Origin: JBKPNJ01 sp963695705
GTDB taxonomy: Bacteria; Actinomycetota; Actinomycetes; Propionibacteriales; Nocardioidaceae
Length of the DNA: 64,000 bases
Direction: 5' to 3'
Assembly (NCBI GenBank): GCA_963695705.1
Contig: CAVOHB010000004.1
Span: forward strand, 496,001 to 560,000
Position 1 is the first letter of the stretch; every line of letters begins with the position of its first letter. The notes under the pieces were generated by a model. It searched no databases, was not told the DNA's origin, and saw only the letters and a program-made list of their open reading frames with translations. The translations under genes and the position numbers were made by a program. Positions 44,769 through 53,961 of the stretch are shown one piece after another.

Positions 44769-46132
44769 CGCGCGGAACGACCGGCCGACAGCGACTGCGG
44801 ACTCAGTACGCGCACTTCAGCGGTTCCCCTGAGTGCAGTGGGACCACGGACGCTGAACGGAAGCTTCGCCTCGATCTGCCGCTGACCGTCGGCAACTCGG
44901 ACCGACATCGCTGGAGTGGTGACGCCATCCGGCCGAATCCACTGAACGCGCAGGTTCCCGGAGGAGCCGTTGGTCACGAGGAAAGCTGTGAACACGAACT
45001 TTCCGATCGGGCACGTCGTGACGCCGGAGCTCGGTTCAACGCGCACCCGGATCGAGCTGATCCGCAGCTCGGGCTCCTCAGTTGACCTGAGCCAGAGGGT
45101 GAGGCCGCCGCCGATGAGAAGGGCAGCTGCCAGCACCCCGATGATCAGTGGGGGAGAGCGTCTACCGCGAAGCCGTCCGCGCGGGGGAACGGTGTTGACT
45201 CTGGTCTCAGTGGCGTTTCTTGGTCTGAAACCCGGTTGATGGACCGTTGGGTCGCTGCGCCGTGGCAGTGCATCCTCCCGTGACCGCCGCTGTACCTCGG
45301 GCCACTGGTCCGCGGGCAGCGCAGTGAGCTGGCTCATCAACGAGACGGGCAGCGGCCGGGCAGCCGGCTCCTTGTCCATGCCTCGGAGCAGGATGTGCCA
45401 CGCTGCGTCGGGAAAGCCGGCCAACGCCTCGGCCGCCGGCATCGGGTCACGGGTCCAGTGGGCGGTGATGAGCGACAGAGCGTCGGGCGCGTCGAACGGG
45501 CGTTGCCCGGTGAGCACCTCGTAGGCCAAGACAGCGAAGCTGTACGCGTCCGAGCGAGCATCGGGCTCGGAGATCCCCTGGCTGACCTCCGGCGGGAAAT
45601 AGGCGGGCGTGCCCATTGACGGTCCCCCGGCCGTTCGGAACACCGAGGGATCCGCCAGAGCCCTGGCCAGCCCGAAGTCACCAAGTTTCGCGTGGCCGTC
45701 CGGAAGGACGAAGATGTTGCCGGGCTTGACGTCGCGGTGGATGATGCCGCGCACGGCCATGGCGTCGAGGGCTTCTGCGACATCCCGCAGGATGATCAGC
45801 GCCTCGGCAGCCGGCACGGGGCCGAGTTCGAGCATCTCCGCGAGCGACTGTCCGGGTACGTACTCCATCACGATCTGCGAGCCGCCGTCGCTCGTCAGGA
45901 AGTCGTACACGCGCACGACGGAGGCACAGTTGGTTGCCGCCAGGACTCGTGCCTCGCGCCGGAAGCGGCTCATTGCCTCGGCGTCCGCCAAGGCGTGGTC
46001 ATGAATTCGTTTGACCGCAACGAGGCGGCCAATCATCAGGTGACGGGCGAGGATGACCTCACCAAAGCCGCCGGCACCAAGGGGTCGCACGAACTCGTAT
46101 CCCGGCGGCAGTGGACGTTCGTGGTCGGCCAT
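44747..46132 (-). CDS. Transmembrane Ser/Thr protein kinase
   Basis: 461 residues from ATG 46132. Complete catalytic set: glycine loop LGAGGFGEV, K41 in VAVKRI, HRDVKPGN at 132-139 and DFG at 152-154. A linker with basic residues leads to one helix at about 328-348 (LIIGVLAAALLIGGGLTLWL), then a roughly 110-residue outer domain with two cysteines (TTCPIGKFVF and the C-terminal YECP), probably a strand-rich sensor. Hanks-type kinase of the Pkn class. Divergent from the next kinase with 137 bases between start codons. Confidence 0.92.
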   Translation of the reverse strand: MADHERPLPPGYEFVRPLGAGGFGEVILARHLMIGRLVAVKRIHDHALADAEAMSRFRREARVLAATNCASVVRVYDFLTSDGGSQIVMEYVPGQSLAEMLELGPVPAAEALIILRDVAEALDAMAVRGIIHRDVKPGNIFVLPDGHAKLGDFGLARALADPSVFRTAGGPSMGTPAYFPPEVSQGISEPDARSDAYSFAVLAYEVLTGQRPFDAPDALSLITAHWTRDPMPAAEALAGFPDAAWHILLRGMDKEPAARPLPVSLMSQLTALPADQWPEVQRRSREDALPRRSDPTVHQPGFRPRNATETRVNTVPPRGRLRGRRSPPLIIGVLAAALLIGGGLTLWLRSTEEPELRISSIRVRVEPSSGVTTCPIGKFVFTAFLVTNGSSGNLRVQWIRPDGVTTPAMSVRVADGQRQIEAKLPFSVRGPTALRGTAEVRVLSPQSLSAGRSARYECPTP

Positions 46133-46269
46133 TCCCCTCAGTATGAGCCGTCTGGGCCAAATGACGGGTAAGACCAGAATTGTCGTTCTCACCCTCGTGC
46201 ACTAGTTCCGCCCTTAGCCTCCTCATAGGGCGCCTGCGGCGCGGGGGAACGGGCAAGGGACGGGGAACC

Positions 46270-47886
46270 ATGGCTGAGATGTTCGGGCCGTACGAGGTCT
46301 TGGAGCTAGTGGCCACCGGGTCGACCGGCCGGGTCTACCGGGTAAGGCATCACGAGCTCGGTCGTATCGCTGCGGTCAAAGAGCTGTCCCCGCAGCTGCG
46401 CGACGTGCCCGGGGTCATGGAGCGGCTGCGGGCCGAAGCGGAAGTGTTGTCGGGGCTGTCGCATCCGAACATCGTTCACGTCTACGACTACGTCGAAGAG
46501 CCGCACAGGGCATGGTTGGCCGAGGAATGGGTCGACGGCACCTCGCTGCAAGCGATCCTTGACGTTCACGATCGACTCACACCGGAACAGTCGCTCGGTG
46601 TCGTACGTGGCGCCTTGACCGGTCTTGCCTATGCGCACGAGCGAGGCGTCGTGCACCGAGATGTGTCGACCGGCAACATCCTCGCCGACCAAGAGGGTAC
46701 GTCTAAGCTGGTCGACTTCGGTCTCGCAGCGCCGGCCGGGGCAGGCGCTGCGATCGGCACTCCGGCGTTCCTCAGCCCTGAGTCTGCCCGCGGCGAGTCT
46801 GTGGGTAAGCCGGGTGACGTCTACTCAGCGGCGGCGGTGTTGTTCACCTTGTTGGCAGGCCGCACGCCGTTCGCGGCGCGCGACGCACTCGCAATGGCAC
46901 GAGCGCACATAGAGGAACCGGCACCCCGCTTCGACAACCACGGGGCCGACATCGCGGACCTGTTGCGACGCTCGCTGAGTAAGGATCCGGATGAGCGACC
47001 GGCGGACGCTGGAGTCTTCCTGGAAGAGCTCGAGGAGGTCGCCCGCCGCCGATTCGGTGCCGGCTGGCTTGCCCGCGCCTCCATCACAGGCCTGGTGGGC
47101 GCCGCTGCCGCGGGAGGCGCTGTAGCCGGCGGGGCCGGGATCGGGGCTGCCGCCGCGCACGGCGTCCAGACCGTAGTCTTCGACGCCGCACGGGCTGGAA
47201 GCGCGCTTCCAAAGGTGATATCGGCTGCGACGAAGCCAGCGCGGTCGCTTGCGTCGAAGCTCGCCATCGCTGGTGGGGTTGGTGTGGCAACGGCCGTCGT
47301 CGCGGTCGGCGCGTTCGCAGTGACCAACGGCGGCAATAGCGACAACGGTGACAACGCGTCCGCCAACCCGAGTCCAACCTCCACGAGCCAGGCTTCGATC
47401 CCAAGCCCGACGGTCGACCCGGTCACTCGACACTGACCCAGTGGGAGTCTGGAATCTGCGCTCTGTCGTGGTGAAGAGCGACAACCCCGCCTTCGCCAAG
47501 GTCGGATCGAATGCCAGCAACACGACCTGGAGGTTCACCCCAACGTGCGCGGACGCGGCTACGTGCGGGGGGGCGATCAAGTCGTCCTCCGGGCGTGCCT
47601 TCGAGTACACCTGGAACGGGCGCTCGATCACGATAGCCAGCAGGGATCCGGATGTAAGGCAGGGTCTCTGCTCTGATGACGCGGGTAAGAAGGTCCCCGG
47701 GACACACTTCAAGGAGGTGCAGAAGTCCTCCGTGTACGGCTCATCGGGAATGGCACCCGCTACGTCGGGACGGCTGTGGTCAGTTCCAGAGTCACTGAGC
47801 TGACGGGGAGGTGCGTCAATGCCTACGCGAAGACCGGGGCACCCGCACCTCACGCCTCATACCGTTGGGTGCTGAGCCAGAAGTAG
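46270..47886 (+). pseudogene. Transmembrane Ser/Thr protein kinase, frameshifted in the outer domain
   Basis: From ATG 46270 an open frame to 47436 encodes the kinase domain (ATGSTGRVY loop, K37 in AAVKEL, HRDVSTGN at 129-136 with Ser replacing the usual catalytic-loop Lys, DFG at 149-151) and a membrane helix near 330-355. The outer domain continues one frame over (VGVWNLRSVVVKSDNPAFAK, TTWRFTPTCADAATCGGAIK) and returns near 47745 to the original frame (VVSSRVTELTGRCVNAYAKT..YRWVLSQK) ending at 47886. Two compensating indels would give about 538 residues. Even as read, the kinase domain and anchor are intact. Confidence 0.8.
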
Positions 47887-47896
47887 GGGGAGCGAC

Positions 47897-49094
47897 TCAG
47901 GAACGCTGGTGGGACTCAAAGAAGAGAGTGCGGCCGCCGAGGGCGATGCGGGTGCCGGGCGTGACCGTTGTCGGGAGACCCGGCTCTAGGCGCGTCCATG
48001 CGCCTTCGCCGTGCGCCACGAAGGTACCGTTGGCCGACGTGGCGTCCTCGACACGCACTTCCCAGCCATCCAAGAGGATCCGCGTGTGGATGCGCGACAT
48101 CGCGAGCTTCGGGTCGTCGAGCGCGATCGCCATGGCGGCCCCGGCCATCACCTCGGGTGCGGTTTCCGGTTCGCGGCCCACAACGTAGTCGCGGACCAGC
48201 GAGAAGACCGCGCCTTGGTCCGTCACGAGAACACCCAGTGGGGGCCGCGGACCGCGAACCCGGTTGTGGGTCTGCTGCACCATGGAGATGCCGCACTGGG
48301 TGCAGAAGATCGACTCGGGACTGTTGAAGTGCCCCCGTGAGCAGTAGATGCCGTCCACTTGCGGAGTCTGTGCCGGTGGGTCTTCGTCCTCGGGCACCTG
48401 CGTCGCCGGCGGCTCCGCTGCTACCTCGACGGCGGCTCCTCAAAGAGCGAGATGGACTCGTAGGACGTCCCGTCACCTGTGCGCGTCGGGGGTGAGTCCT
48501 CCCCCACCCTTGTCGGACCGGTTACGTTATCGGGTTCGAGGTCTGGCTGCCTCCTCATGGAGTTGTTCCGGCGGGAGGGCAGCTTGTTCGGCAGGTGGCA
48601 CCGCGGCGTCGGGCGGGACCGTTGCACCAGTAAGAAGCAGCACACCAGCGCCAGGCACCACACCGCTGGTCAGCCTGCTCCGTGGGTCGGCTCGCGGAGC
48701 GCCGGTAGCGGCCAGCCATAGGCTCTCGTAACCGCTGCGCAGACGTCGCTCCACGTAGGTGCTCGCGTCCCTGCCCTCGTGGGTCTCGACTCCCTCGCTG
48801 GTGGTGACCGCAAGGGCAACCTCACCCGCCAGCAGCGCAACGATCGAGTCACCGGTCTCGATGAGGATGCCGAACGCCGGCACGGACTCAGGCGGCAGTC
48901 CCAGTCACCAAAGAGCCTATGCGTCGTACGACGGACCGCTGGTCCTCGGTGTCTGCGGCACACAGCTCCAGGAGCTGGTCGATGAACGGGTCGTGCTCAG
49001 CACCGCTCGGAATCACGACGACCACACTCGACCCCTGGCGGGCGACGAGTCCCTCGCCGGGGGCGATACACACGCGCATGGAGCTGAGGGTCAT
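47897..49094 (-). pseudogene. Zinc-ribbon/FHA domain protein with at least three frameshifts
   Basis: ATG 49094 (GAGGA upstream) opens MTLSSMRVCIAPGEGLVARQ. The product then follows four frames: to about 48890, 48885-48555 (FGILIETGDSIVALLAGEVA, GRDASTYVERRLRSGYESLW), a short acidic linker (TRTGDGTSYESISLFEEPP) to 48421, and finally 48397-47897. The last part is intact: a zinc ribbon YCSRGHFN..FCTQCG and an FHA domain with VVGREPE, SRIHTRIL and NGTFV, the phosphothreonine-binding residues. The FHA part alone could be translated from GTG 48397. It should bind targets of the adjacent kinases. Confidence 0.75.
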
Positions 49095-49111
49095 GGCAGA
49101 GTCCTCGTCAT

Positions 49112-49550
49112 TCAGATCAGCCGTCCGCCCCTGAAGCGCCAGTGGACGCTCGAGCACCCGCATCGGCCCGTTCACGAACAGCCATGTGACCAACCAGGTG
49201 GTCCCGAAGCCGACGACGAAGGCAGCACCAGGGCACATGCTCGGCAGCAGGGAGGACGCCCGTGCGGGCAACGGCGAAGGCCACGACCCCTTCAGGGAGG
49301 ACCAGCAGGAGACCGAACAGCGTCGGCCAGTCCTTCTCCCATCGGAACTGTTGCAACCCGTGGTACAGGAACTCCCAGAGGACGCCGAGCACGGCGACGA
49401 CAAGCAGCAAGGAGTACATCGCCCGGTACTTGTCGCCGAGAGCGTCCACTCGACTGGAAGCAGCGGTGAGATCAGCACAGCCCACAGGCCGCCGATACCC
49501 AGGATCAGGAACAGGCGGGTCTGGATGCGGCCGAGCAAGGTGGGAAGCAT
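49112..49550 (-). pseudogene. Small polytopic membrane protein, frameshifted
   Basis: ATG 49550 lies six bases after the flavoprotein stop, with a GAGGACA site. Hydrophobic segments appear in alternating frames: RLFLILGIGGLWAVLISPLL, YSLLLVVAVLGVLWEFLYHG, WPTLFGLLLVLPEGVVAFAV, FVVGFGTTWLVTWLFVNG, then a typical WRFRGGRLI ending at TGA 49112. The length, 439, is not a multiple of three, and about three shifts are needed. Four membrane helices expected. Function unknown; its place between the FHA and flavoprotein genes suggests it belongs to the same module. Confidence 0.6.
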
Positions 49551-49555
49551 TGTCC

Positions 49556-51121
49556 TCAGATCCGGGCGCCGCGCGCCCATTTGAGCCACTGCGACATCGA
49601 CCGAAGCGGGCCAATCCGCTTGCCAAGGCCCTGACGCGCCAGATCGTCGGCGATCTCCTGCGCTGCTATCTGGAGACCGAGGAAGGTGTCGACGCCCGGG
49701 AAGTAACCGCCGAGGGTCGCCGTGCCCGAGGCGTACACCTTCCCGTCGCCGTTGGTCGTCCCACGCACCGCGAAGGTGCGCTCGACATCCAGCCGGCCAA
49801 GCGGGTTACGGCCGGCACCCGAGTGCTCCAACAGGTCAGCGAACAGGCGGTGCTCGGCGATGTCGGCCTCCAACCCGGTGCAGTCGACGACAAACCCCGC
49901 TTCCATCTCGAGGACACCCTCGGCGGTCCTGATGCGCGTCACCGTGCCGTTCTCCGTCGGTTTCACGGAGTCGACCAGTCCGGTCACGGTCCGGTACCAG
50001 CCTTCCTTTCGCCCTCTCGCGAGCTGTTCTTGCCAGAGTCTGCGGACGGGCGTGTTTGTCCCGCCGATGGTCTTGTAGAGCGCCGCGCGATCCGGGCCTT
50101 CGAGCCGACGCATCCGGCTCTTGAGCTGACCACCCCAGACGGACTTCGGGTAGTTGAAGCCCTGGTAGGCCCAACCTTCACCGCCTCGTCGCCGCATGAA
50201 GACGCTCGGCCCGTGCGATCCCGACACGTAGGTCCGGAAAATGTGCACGATGTTCGTCTGAGCGCCATGCTTGTCGCGGTCGTCGATCAGGCGCTGAAGA
50301 ATGCGCGACGCGACAATGCCGCTACCGCGGAGGATCACGGTTCCAGGACTCGCTAGCAGGTCGCGATAGACCGCCTCGTGAGGCTCATATGCGTTCACCA
50401 CCCGGGTGTAGTCCTGGTAGGTCTCGCGGTACTTTTGGAGGTCGCCGAGGAACTTCAGGCCGGGGTAGCCGACAGCAATATGCACCCAGCGGCTGCGATA
50501 CGCCGTACGGCGGGCGGCGTGGGTGTCGTCGCTGGTGGTGAGGATCGTGAAGTACCCACCTCCGACCCGCTTGCGGGTCATCCGCACGAGGCCCCGCTCG
50601 AAGGAGTCGAAGTAGCCGACCCGGTCGGCCTCTCTCGCCATCGAGTCGAAGGCCTGGCCCGCACGTGGCGTGTAGTAGTCGGCGAAGATCGGCTCGGTCA
50701 GCACGTTCCACAGCGGGCTCAGCTTGGCCTTCAACCCGCGGGCCGCCATGGCCTCTCGGAGGGCATAGCTGGGAAATCCCCAGATGCAGTCGGGAGTGGA
50801 GGCCGAGTCGGAACGAAGCCGCTCGACACGCGGGATCTGCGAGTTGCGGGTGAGATACTCGTACGTCGACCAGGGCGCCTCGTTATTACCAAGAACGCGC
50901 ATGTCCTTCTTCGGGACGCCAGCAATCCTCAGGTAGTCGTAGGTGACGAAGGACCCGATGCCACCACCTACGAGAACCAGCGGCACGTCGACGACCCGGA
51001 TCCCGGCGGCAGCCACCATCTGGTCCGTCCACTCGCGCGTGGCGATCAGCTCGTCGGTGAGCACCGGCGCCAACGCACCCTCACCGAACGCGGGCAGCCG
51101 AATAGTCGACTTCGATGCCAC
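49556..51121 (-). CDS. FAD/NAD(P)-binding oxidoreductase of unknown specificity
   Basis: 521 residues from GTG 51121 (GGGGG four bases upstream; GTG 51133 also possible). Near residues 43-60, VVDVPLVLVGGGIGSFVTYD is a Rossmann dinucleotide loop. LRGSGIVASRILQRLIDDRD may be a second nucleotide-binding loop. The C-terminal FVVDCTGLEADIAEHRLF resembles the ATG/GD flavoprotein motif, and GGYFPGVDTFLGLQIAAQEI closes the fold. I cannot name a substrate. It heads an operon with the membrane protein and FHA genes, ending six bases before the membrane gene. Confidence 0.75.
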   Translation of the reverse strand: MASKSTIRLPAFGEGALAPVLTDELIATREWTDQMVAAAGIRVVDVPLVLVGGGIGSFVTYDYLRIAGVPKKDMRVLGNNEAPWSTYEYLTRNSQIPRVERLRSDSASTPDCIWGFPSYALREAMAARGLKAKLSPLWNVLTEPIFADYYTPRAGQAFDSMAREADRVGYFDSFERGLVRMTRKRVGGGYFTILTTSDDTHAARRTAYRSRWVHIAVGYPGLKFLGDLQKYRETYQDYTRVVNAYEPHEAVYRDLLASPGTVILRGSGIVASRILQRLIDDRDKHGAQTNIVHIFRTYVSGSHGPSVFMRRRGGEGWAYQGFNYPKSVWGGQLKSRMRRLEGPDRAALYKTIGGTNTPVRRLWQEQLARGRKEGWYRTVTGLVDSVKPTENGTVTRIRTAEGVLEMEAGFVVDCTGLEADIAEHRLFADLLEHSGAGRNPLGRLDVERTFAVRGTTNGDGKVYASGTATLGGYFPGVDTFLGLQIAAQEIADDLARQGLGKRIGPLRSMSQWLKWARGARI

Positions 51122-51265
51122 GCAGCCCCCCACTCGATCAGACCATCAACTATTCGACTGTGACACATGCCGCCCGGTGTCTGCGGCGGAAAGAGAAATG
51201 AACCGACATGCATGTGCCAGCGGAGTCGCTTGGAGACATGTCCGTGGCCATCTGAACGTCCAGCC

Positions 51266-51323
51266 GCCGATCTCTAGGGTTTCTGGTTGCTCGGGCCACC
51301 GGCAACCCTGGAGATCGCTGCTC
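51266..51323. repeat. 58-bp palindromic direct repeat, right copy
   Basis: Same orientation as the copy at 41702 and identical at 51 of 58 positions; the inverted arms (51268-51287 and 51298-51317) have three mismatches. It overlaps the last 50 bases of the DUF4386 gene and supplies its stop codon. With the left copy it brackets the kinase/antiporter/FHA/flavoprotein block. Confidence 0.85.
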
Positions 51324-52059
51324 GTCCCCAGACGACCAGCCACAGCGCGAGCAGGAACTCACCGATGAATGTGACGGAGGAGATCTCGGTCCAGGCGCCG
51401 TGGTAGAGCACTGTGCCGAAGCTGTCGATCACATAGCCAAGGCCGGCGACCGCGACCAGCAGGCCGAGGAACCGGGGAACGTACCCGGACCGATACGCCA
51501 GGTAGCCGACGATGAGCAGGTGAAAGCCGAAAAGGACCAGGCCCGCGGCCCAGACATCGGTGTACGTGTGGATTCCCGAGAGAGCTTCGGCATGCACCTG
51601 GGCCGGAGTGAACACCGAAAGGTAGCTGTCGTTGTCAAGCAGGCGTAGCGCGCTGATGAGGTGGCTGATCGCGACCAGAAAGACGCCCGCGTACACGAGC
51701 CGGAACAACGCCGCGAGCATCGAGATGCTCCTGCTCACCGGGCTGAACACCCGGTAGAGCGCCCAGGCGACGACAACATCCAGCGCGACCACCAGCAGCA
51801 GGCTTGCGATGCCCAGCCGGAACAAGCTCTGCGAGCCGAGCACGTCCTGGGCGGTCTTCGCCGCATCTCCCTGAGTCACAAGTCCCTGAACGGCCACGAA
51901 GTTGCCGAAGCCCGCCAGCCCGGCGATCAGCAGAATTCCGACCCCCGCGACGAGGCTGGCGGCACGGATCGACCAGTCTGCGTCCATGCCGGGACCGACA
52001 AGTGGATGACTATTGCCTCCGTCGGGCTGGATGCGCGGTTCCACGGCGGGCTTGGTCAT
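51274..52059 (-). CDS. DUF4386 family membrane protein
   Basis: 261 residues from ATG 52059. Six hydrophobic helices (SLVAGVGILLIAGLAGFGNF, LGIASLLLVVALDVVVAWAL, LFGFHLLIVGYLAYRSGYVP, FIGEFLLALWLVVWG) match DUF4386. The last 15 or so codons are inside the 58-bp repeat, so the native C-terminus may have been replaced. Last gene of the hydrolase-TetR operon; its start overlaps the DUF4260 stop by one base. Confidence 0.85.
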   Translation of the reverse strand: MTKPAVEPRIQPDGGNSHPLVGPGMDADWSIRAASLVAGVGILLIAGLAGFGNFVAVQGLVTQGDAAKTAQDVLGSQSLFRLGIASLLLVVALDVVVAWALYRVFSPVSRSISMLAALFRLVYAGVFLVAISHLISALRLLDNDSYLSVFTPAQVHAEALSGIHTYTDVWAAGLVLFGFHLLIVGYLAYRSGYVPRFLGLLVAVAGLGYVIDSFGTVLYHGAWTEISSVTFIGEFLLALWLVVWGRAAISRVAGGPSNQKP

Positions 52060-52535
52060 CAGGTCCCCTTCACGGGAGGTACGGGTGTTGTGGTGCGTGG
52101 ATCCTTGGCACGCTGGTGGCCGCCCAGAATGCCCAGGTGCGTGTGCTGGAAGTCATCGTCATACTTCAGGCCGTATCCAAGCAGCCTGTCCATGCCGATG
52201 TGTGCCACCCAGATCAGCCCGATGGCCGTGACGAGGTGCTGGTGCTGCCACCAGCCAAGTCCAACAGCTGCCGCAGGCAATACGGTGGCGTGGGCAAGGT
52301 TGTAGAGGGTGGCCCCGAGTCGTGAGTCGCGTAGGTACCCGATCATGAAGAGGTCCGGGATGAGCAGCAGCGACGGCACCAGCCACCACGGCTGTCCTGT
52401 TTGGGAAAAGGCGATAAGGGCGGCGACCAGCAACGCGGCGGCTTCGAGCCGTAGCCAGCGGCGGGGGTTGCCGAATGCGGCACCGGCTCCGATATCCAGC
52501 GGGTCTCCGTTCTTGGCGCCGGGGGCTGAGCTCAC
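52059..52535 (-). CDS. DUF4260 family membrane protein
   Basis: 158 residues from ATG 52535. WWLVPSLLLIPDLFMIGYLR, GATLYNLAHATVLPAA and IGLIWVAHIGMDRLLGYGLK are the DUF4260 core: three or four helices with conserved Asn, His and Asp. Function unknown. It overlaps the TetR gene stop (ATGA) and so is expressed with it. Confidence 0.88.
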   Translation of the reverse strand: MSSAPGAKNGDPLDIGAGAAFGNPRRWLRLEAAALLVAALIAFSQTGQPWWLVPSLLLIPDLFMIGYLRDSRLGATLYNLAHATVLPAAAVGLGWWQHQHLVTAIGLIWVAHIGMDRLLGYGLKYDDDFQHTHLGILGGHQRAKDPRTTTPVPPVKGT

Positions 52536-53122
52536 CGTTGCTCAGAGCCTTGTGCAGCGGTGCTCCACGCGGCCATCGCGTCTGTCAGCGAGCTGACCAG
52601 ACGGTCGAAGCTCCGGTCGATATCCGCGGGTAGGCCGAAGCCGCCCGTCATTTCCAGGCTGACGAAGCCGTGCAGGGCCGAACGCAGAGCGCGGATGGCG
52701 TCGATGGCATCGGCGCCTTCCAGGCCGTACCCAGCCAGGACGTCGGCGCAGACCTGCACGATGGCGTTGCTCGCCGCGATGTCGTCGGCATCGTGGGCGG
52801 CCGGAGCCTTCTGGGCGGCGACGTAGCGACCGGGATGAGCGAGTGCCCATCGACGGAACACCTGAGACATGCCCACGATCGCGTCCCCACGCGATCGCCC
52901 GACAGCGGCTCGGGCGAAGCGCTCGCCCAGGTCACGTTTGGCCCGCACGGAGATACTCCGATGCAGTGCATCAAGCCCATCGACGTGCTTATACAACGAT
53001 GGCTGCCGTACGCCGAGGCGTTCAGCGAGAGCCGTCAGCGTAAGCCCGGCCGGCCCGACCTCGTCGACCATTCGCTCTGCTTCTTCCACCACGATCGCCT
53101 CAGTCAGGCCGACCCTAGGCAC
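52532..53122 (-). CDS. TetR/AcrR-family transcriptional regulator
   Basis: 196 residues from GTG 53122. Helix-turn-helix LTLTALAERLGVRQPSLYKHVDGLDALHR at about 27-55 (shown in part by GVRQPSLYKHV), then a WHG-type C-terminal domain (IRALRSALHGFVSLEMTGGFG). Starts inside the last codons of the alpha/beta hydrolase gene. Likely autoregulates the operon through the inverted repeats at 53962-53987. Confidence 0.92.
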   Translation of the reverse strand: MPRVGLTEAIVVEEAERMVDEVGPAGLTLTALAERLGVRQPSLYKHVDGLDALHRSISVRAKRDLGERFARAAVGRSRGDAIVGMSQVFRRWALAHPGRYVAAQKAPAAHDADDIAASNAIVQVCADVLAGYGLEGADAIDAIRALRSALHGFVSLEMTGGFGLPADIDRSFDRLVSSLTDAMAAWSTAAQGSEQR

Positions 53123-53948
53123 GCGGGTTCACCTGGGCCAGGAACCGAACGATGGCCGGCGTCACCACATCGGCGCGCTGGGACTGCGGGTAGTGCCCGG
53201 CATCGGGCACCATGAGGACTTCGGCCTTCAGCGCGGCTGCGATCCAGTCGGCCTCGACCTGGGGATCAGGGAAGTCGGGATCCTCGCTCCCCATCACGAT
53301 CATGGCCGGCGTGGACACCTTGGACAGTTCGGCCTCGGCCGCCGAGTGATCGGTCCGAGTGGTCAGCGAAAACGCCTTCGCATGTCCGGGTCGGCGCAGA
53401 GCCGCGACAACCTCGTCGCGGTAGGCGGCGAAGTCGGCCGGACGCTGACCGGCGTAGAGCTTCGGCAGGTACGCCTTCCAGGTGATGGCCGCCCACGGCC
53501 TGGCCATCGCCGCGCGCAGCATCAGCCGCTGCAATGCCCCCCTCGCCGGGTTGCGGACGAATGGTCCGGCCAGCACCAGGCCGGTGATGAGCTCGGGCCG
53601 GTGCGCTGCGGCCAGAACCGCGGCGCCCGCGGCCATCGAGTTGCCGACCACCGCAGCGGGGGCGCCCAGGTGCTCGATCAGCGCCGCTATATCGTCCGCG
53701 GTCTCCTCGTCGCCGTAGCGGGCGAAGGTCGTATCGCTGTCACCGTGCCCGCGTAGGTCCGTTGCGGCGACTCGGTATCCCGCCGCACGCAGTGCCGGCG
53801 CCAGGAACCGGTAGGTGCCGCGCAGGTCGCCCATGCCGGGCACGAGCACCACCAGAGGTCCCGCGCCGGCGATCTCATACCCGATTCGGCCCTCGGGGCG
53901 GACCAGGTAGCTGGTGGGAGGAGTGGCGTGCGTCGGATCGGTTGTCAT
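53115..53948 (-). CDS. Alpha/beta hydrolase
   Basis: 277 residues from ATG 53948. VVLVPGMGDLRGTYRFLAPA is the oxyanion region, VVGNSMAAGAAVLAA the nucleophile elbow (Ser), MGSEDPDFPDP the acid and VPDAGHYPQSQ the histidine. First gene of the operon hydrolase-tetR-DUF4260-DUF4386, all overlapping. The substrate may be the ligand of the regulator; that is inference. Confidence 0.9.
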   Translation of the reverse strand: MTTDPTHATPPTSYLVRPEGRIGYEIAGAGPLVVLVPGMGDLRGTYRFLAPALRAAGYRVAATDLRGHGDSDTTFARYGDEETADDIAALIEHLGAPAAVVGNSMAAGAAVLAAAHRPELITGLVLAGPFVRNPARGALQRLMLRAAMARPWAAITWKAYLPKLYAGQRPADFAAYRDEVVAALRRPGHAKAFSLTTRTDHSAAEAELSKVSTPAMIVMGSEDPDFPDPQVEADWIAAALKAEVLMVPDAGHYPQSQRADVVTPAIVRFLAQVNPRA

Positions 53949-53961
53949 GCGGCTAGGCTAC

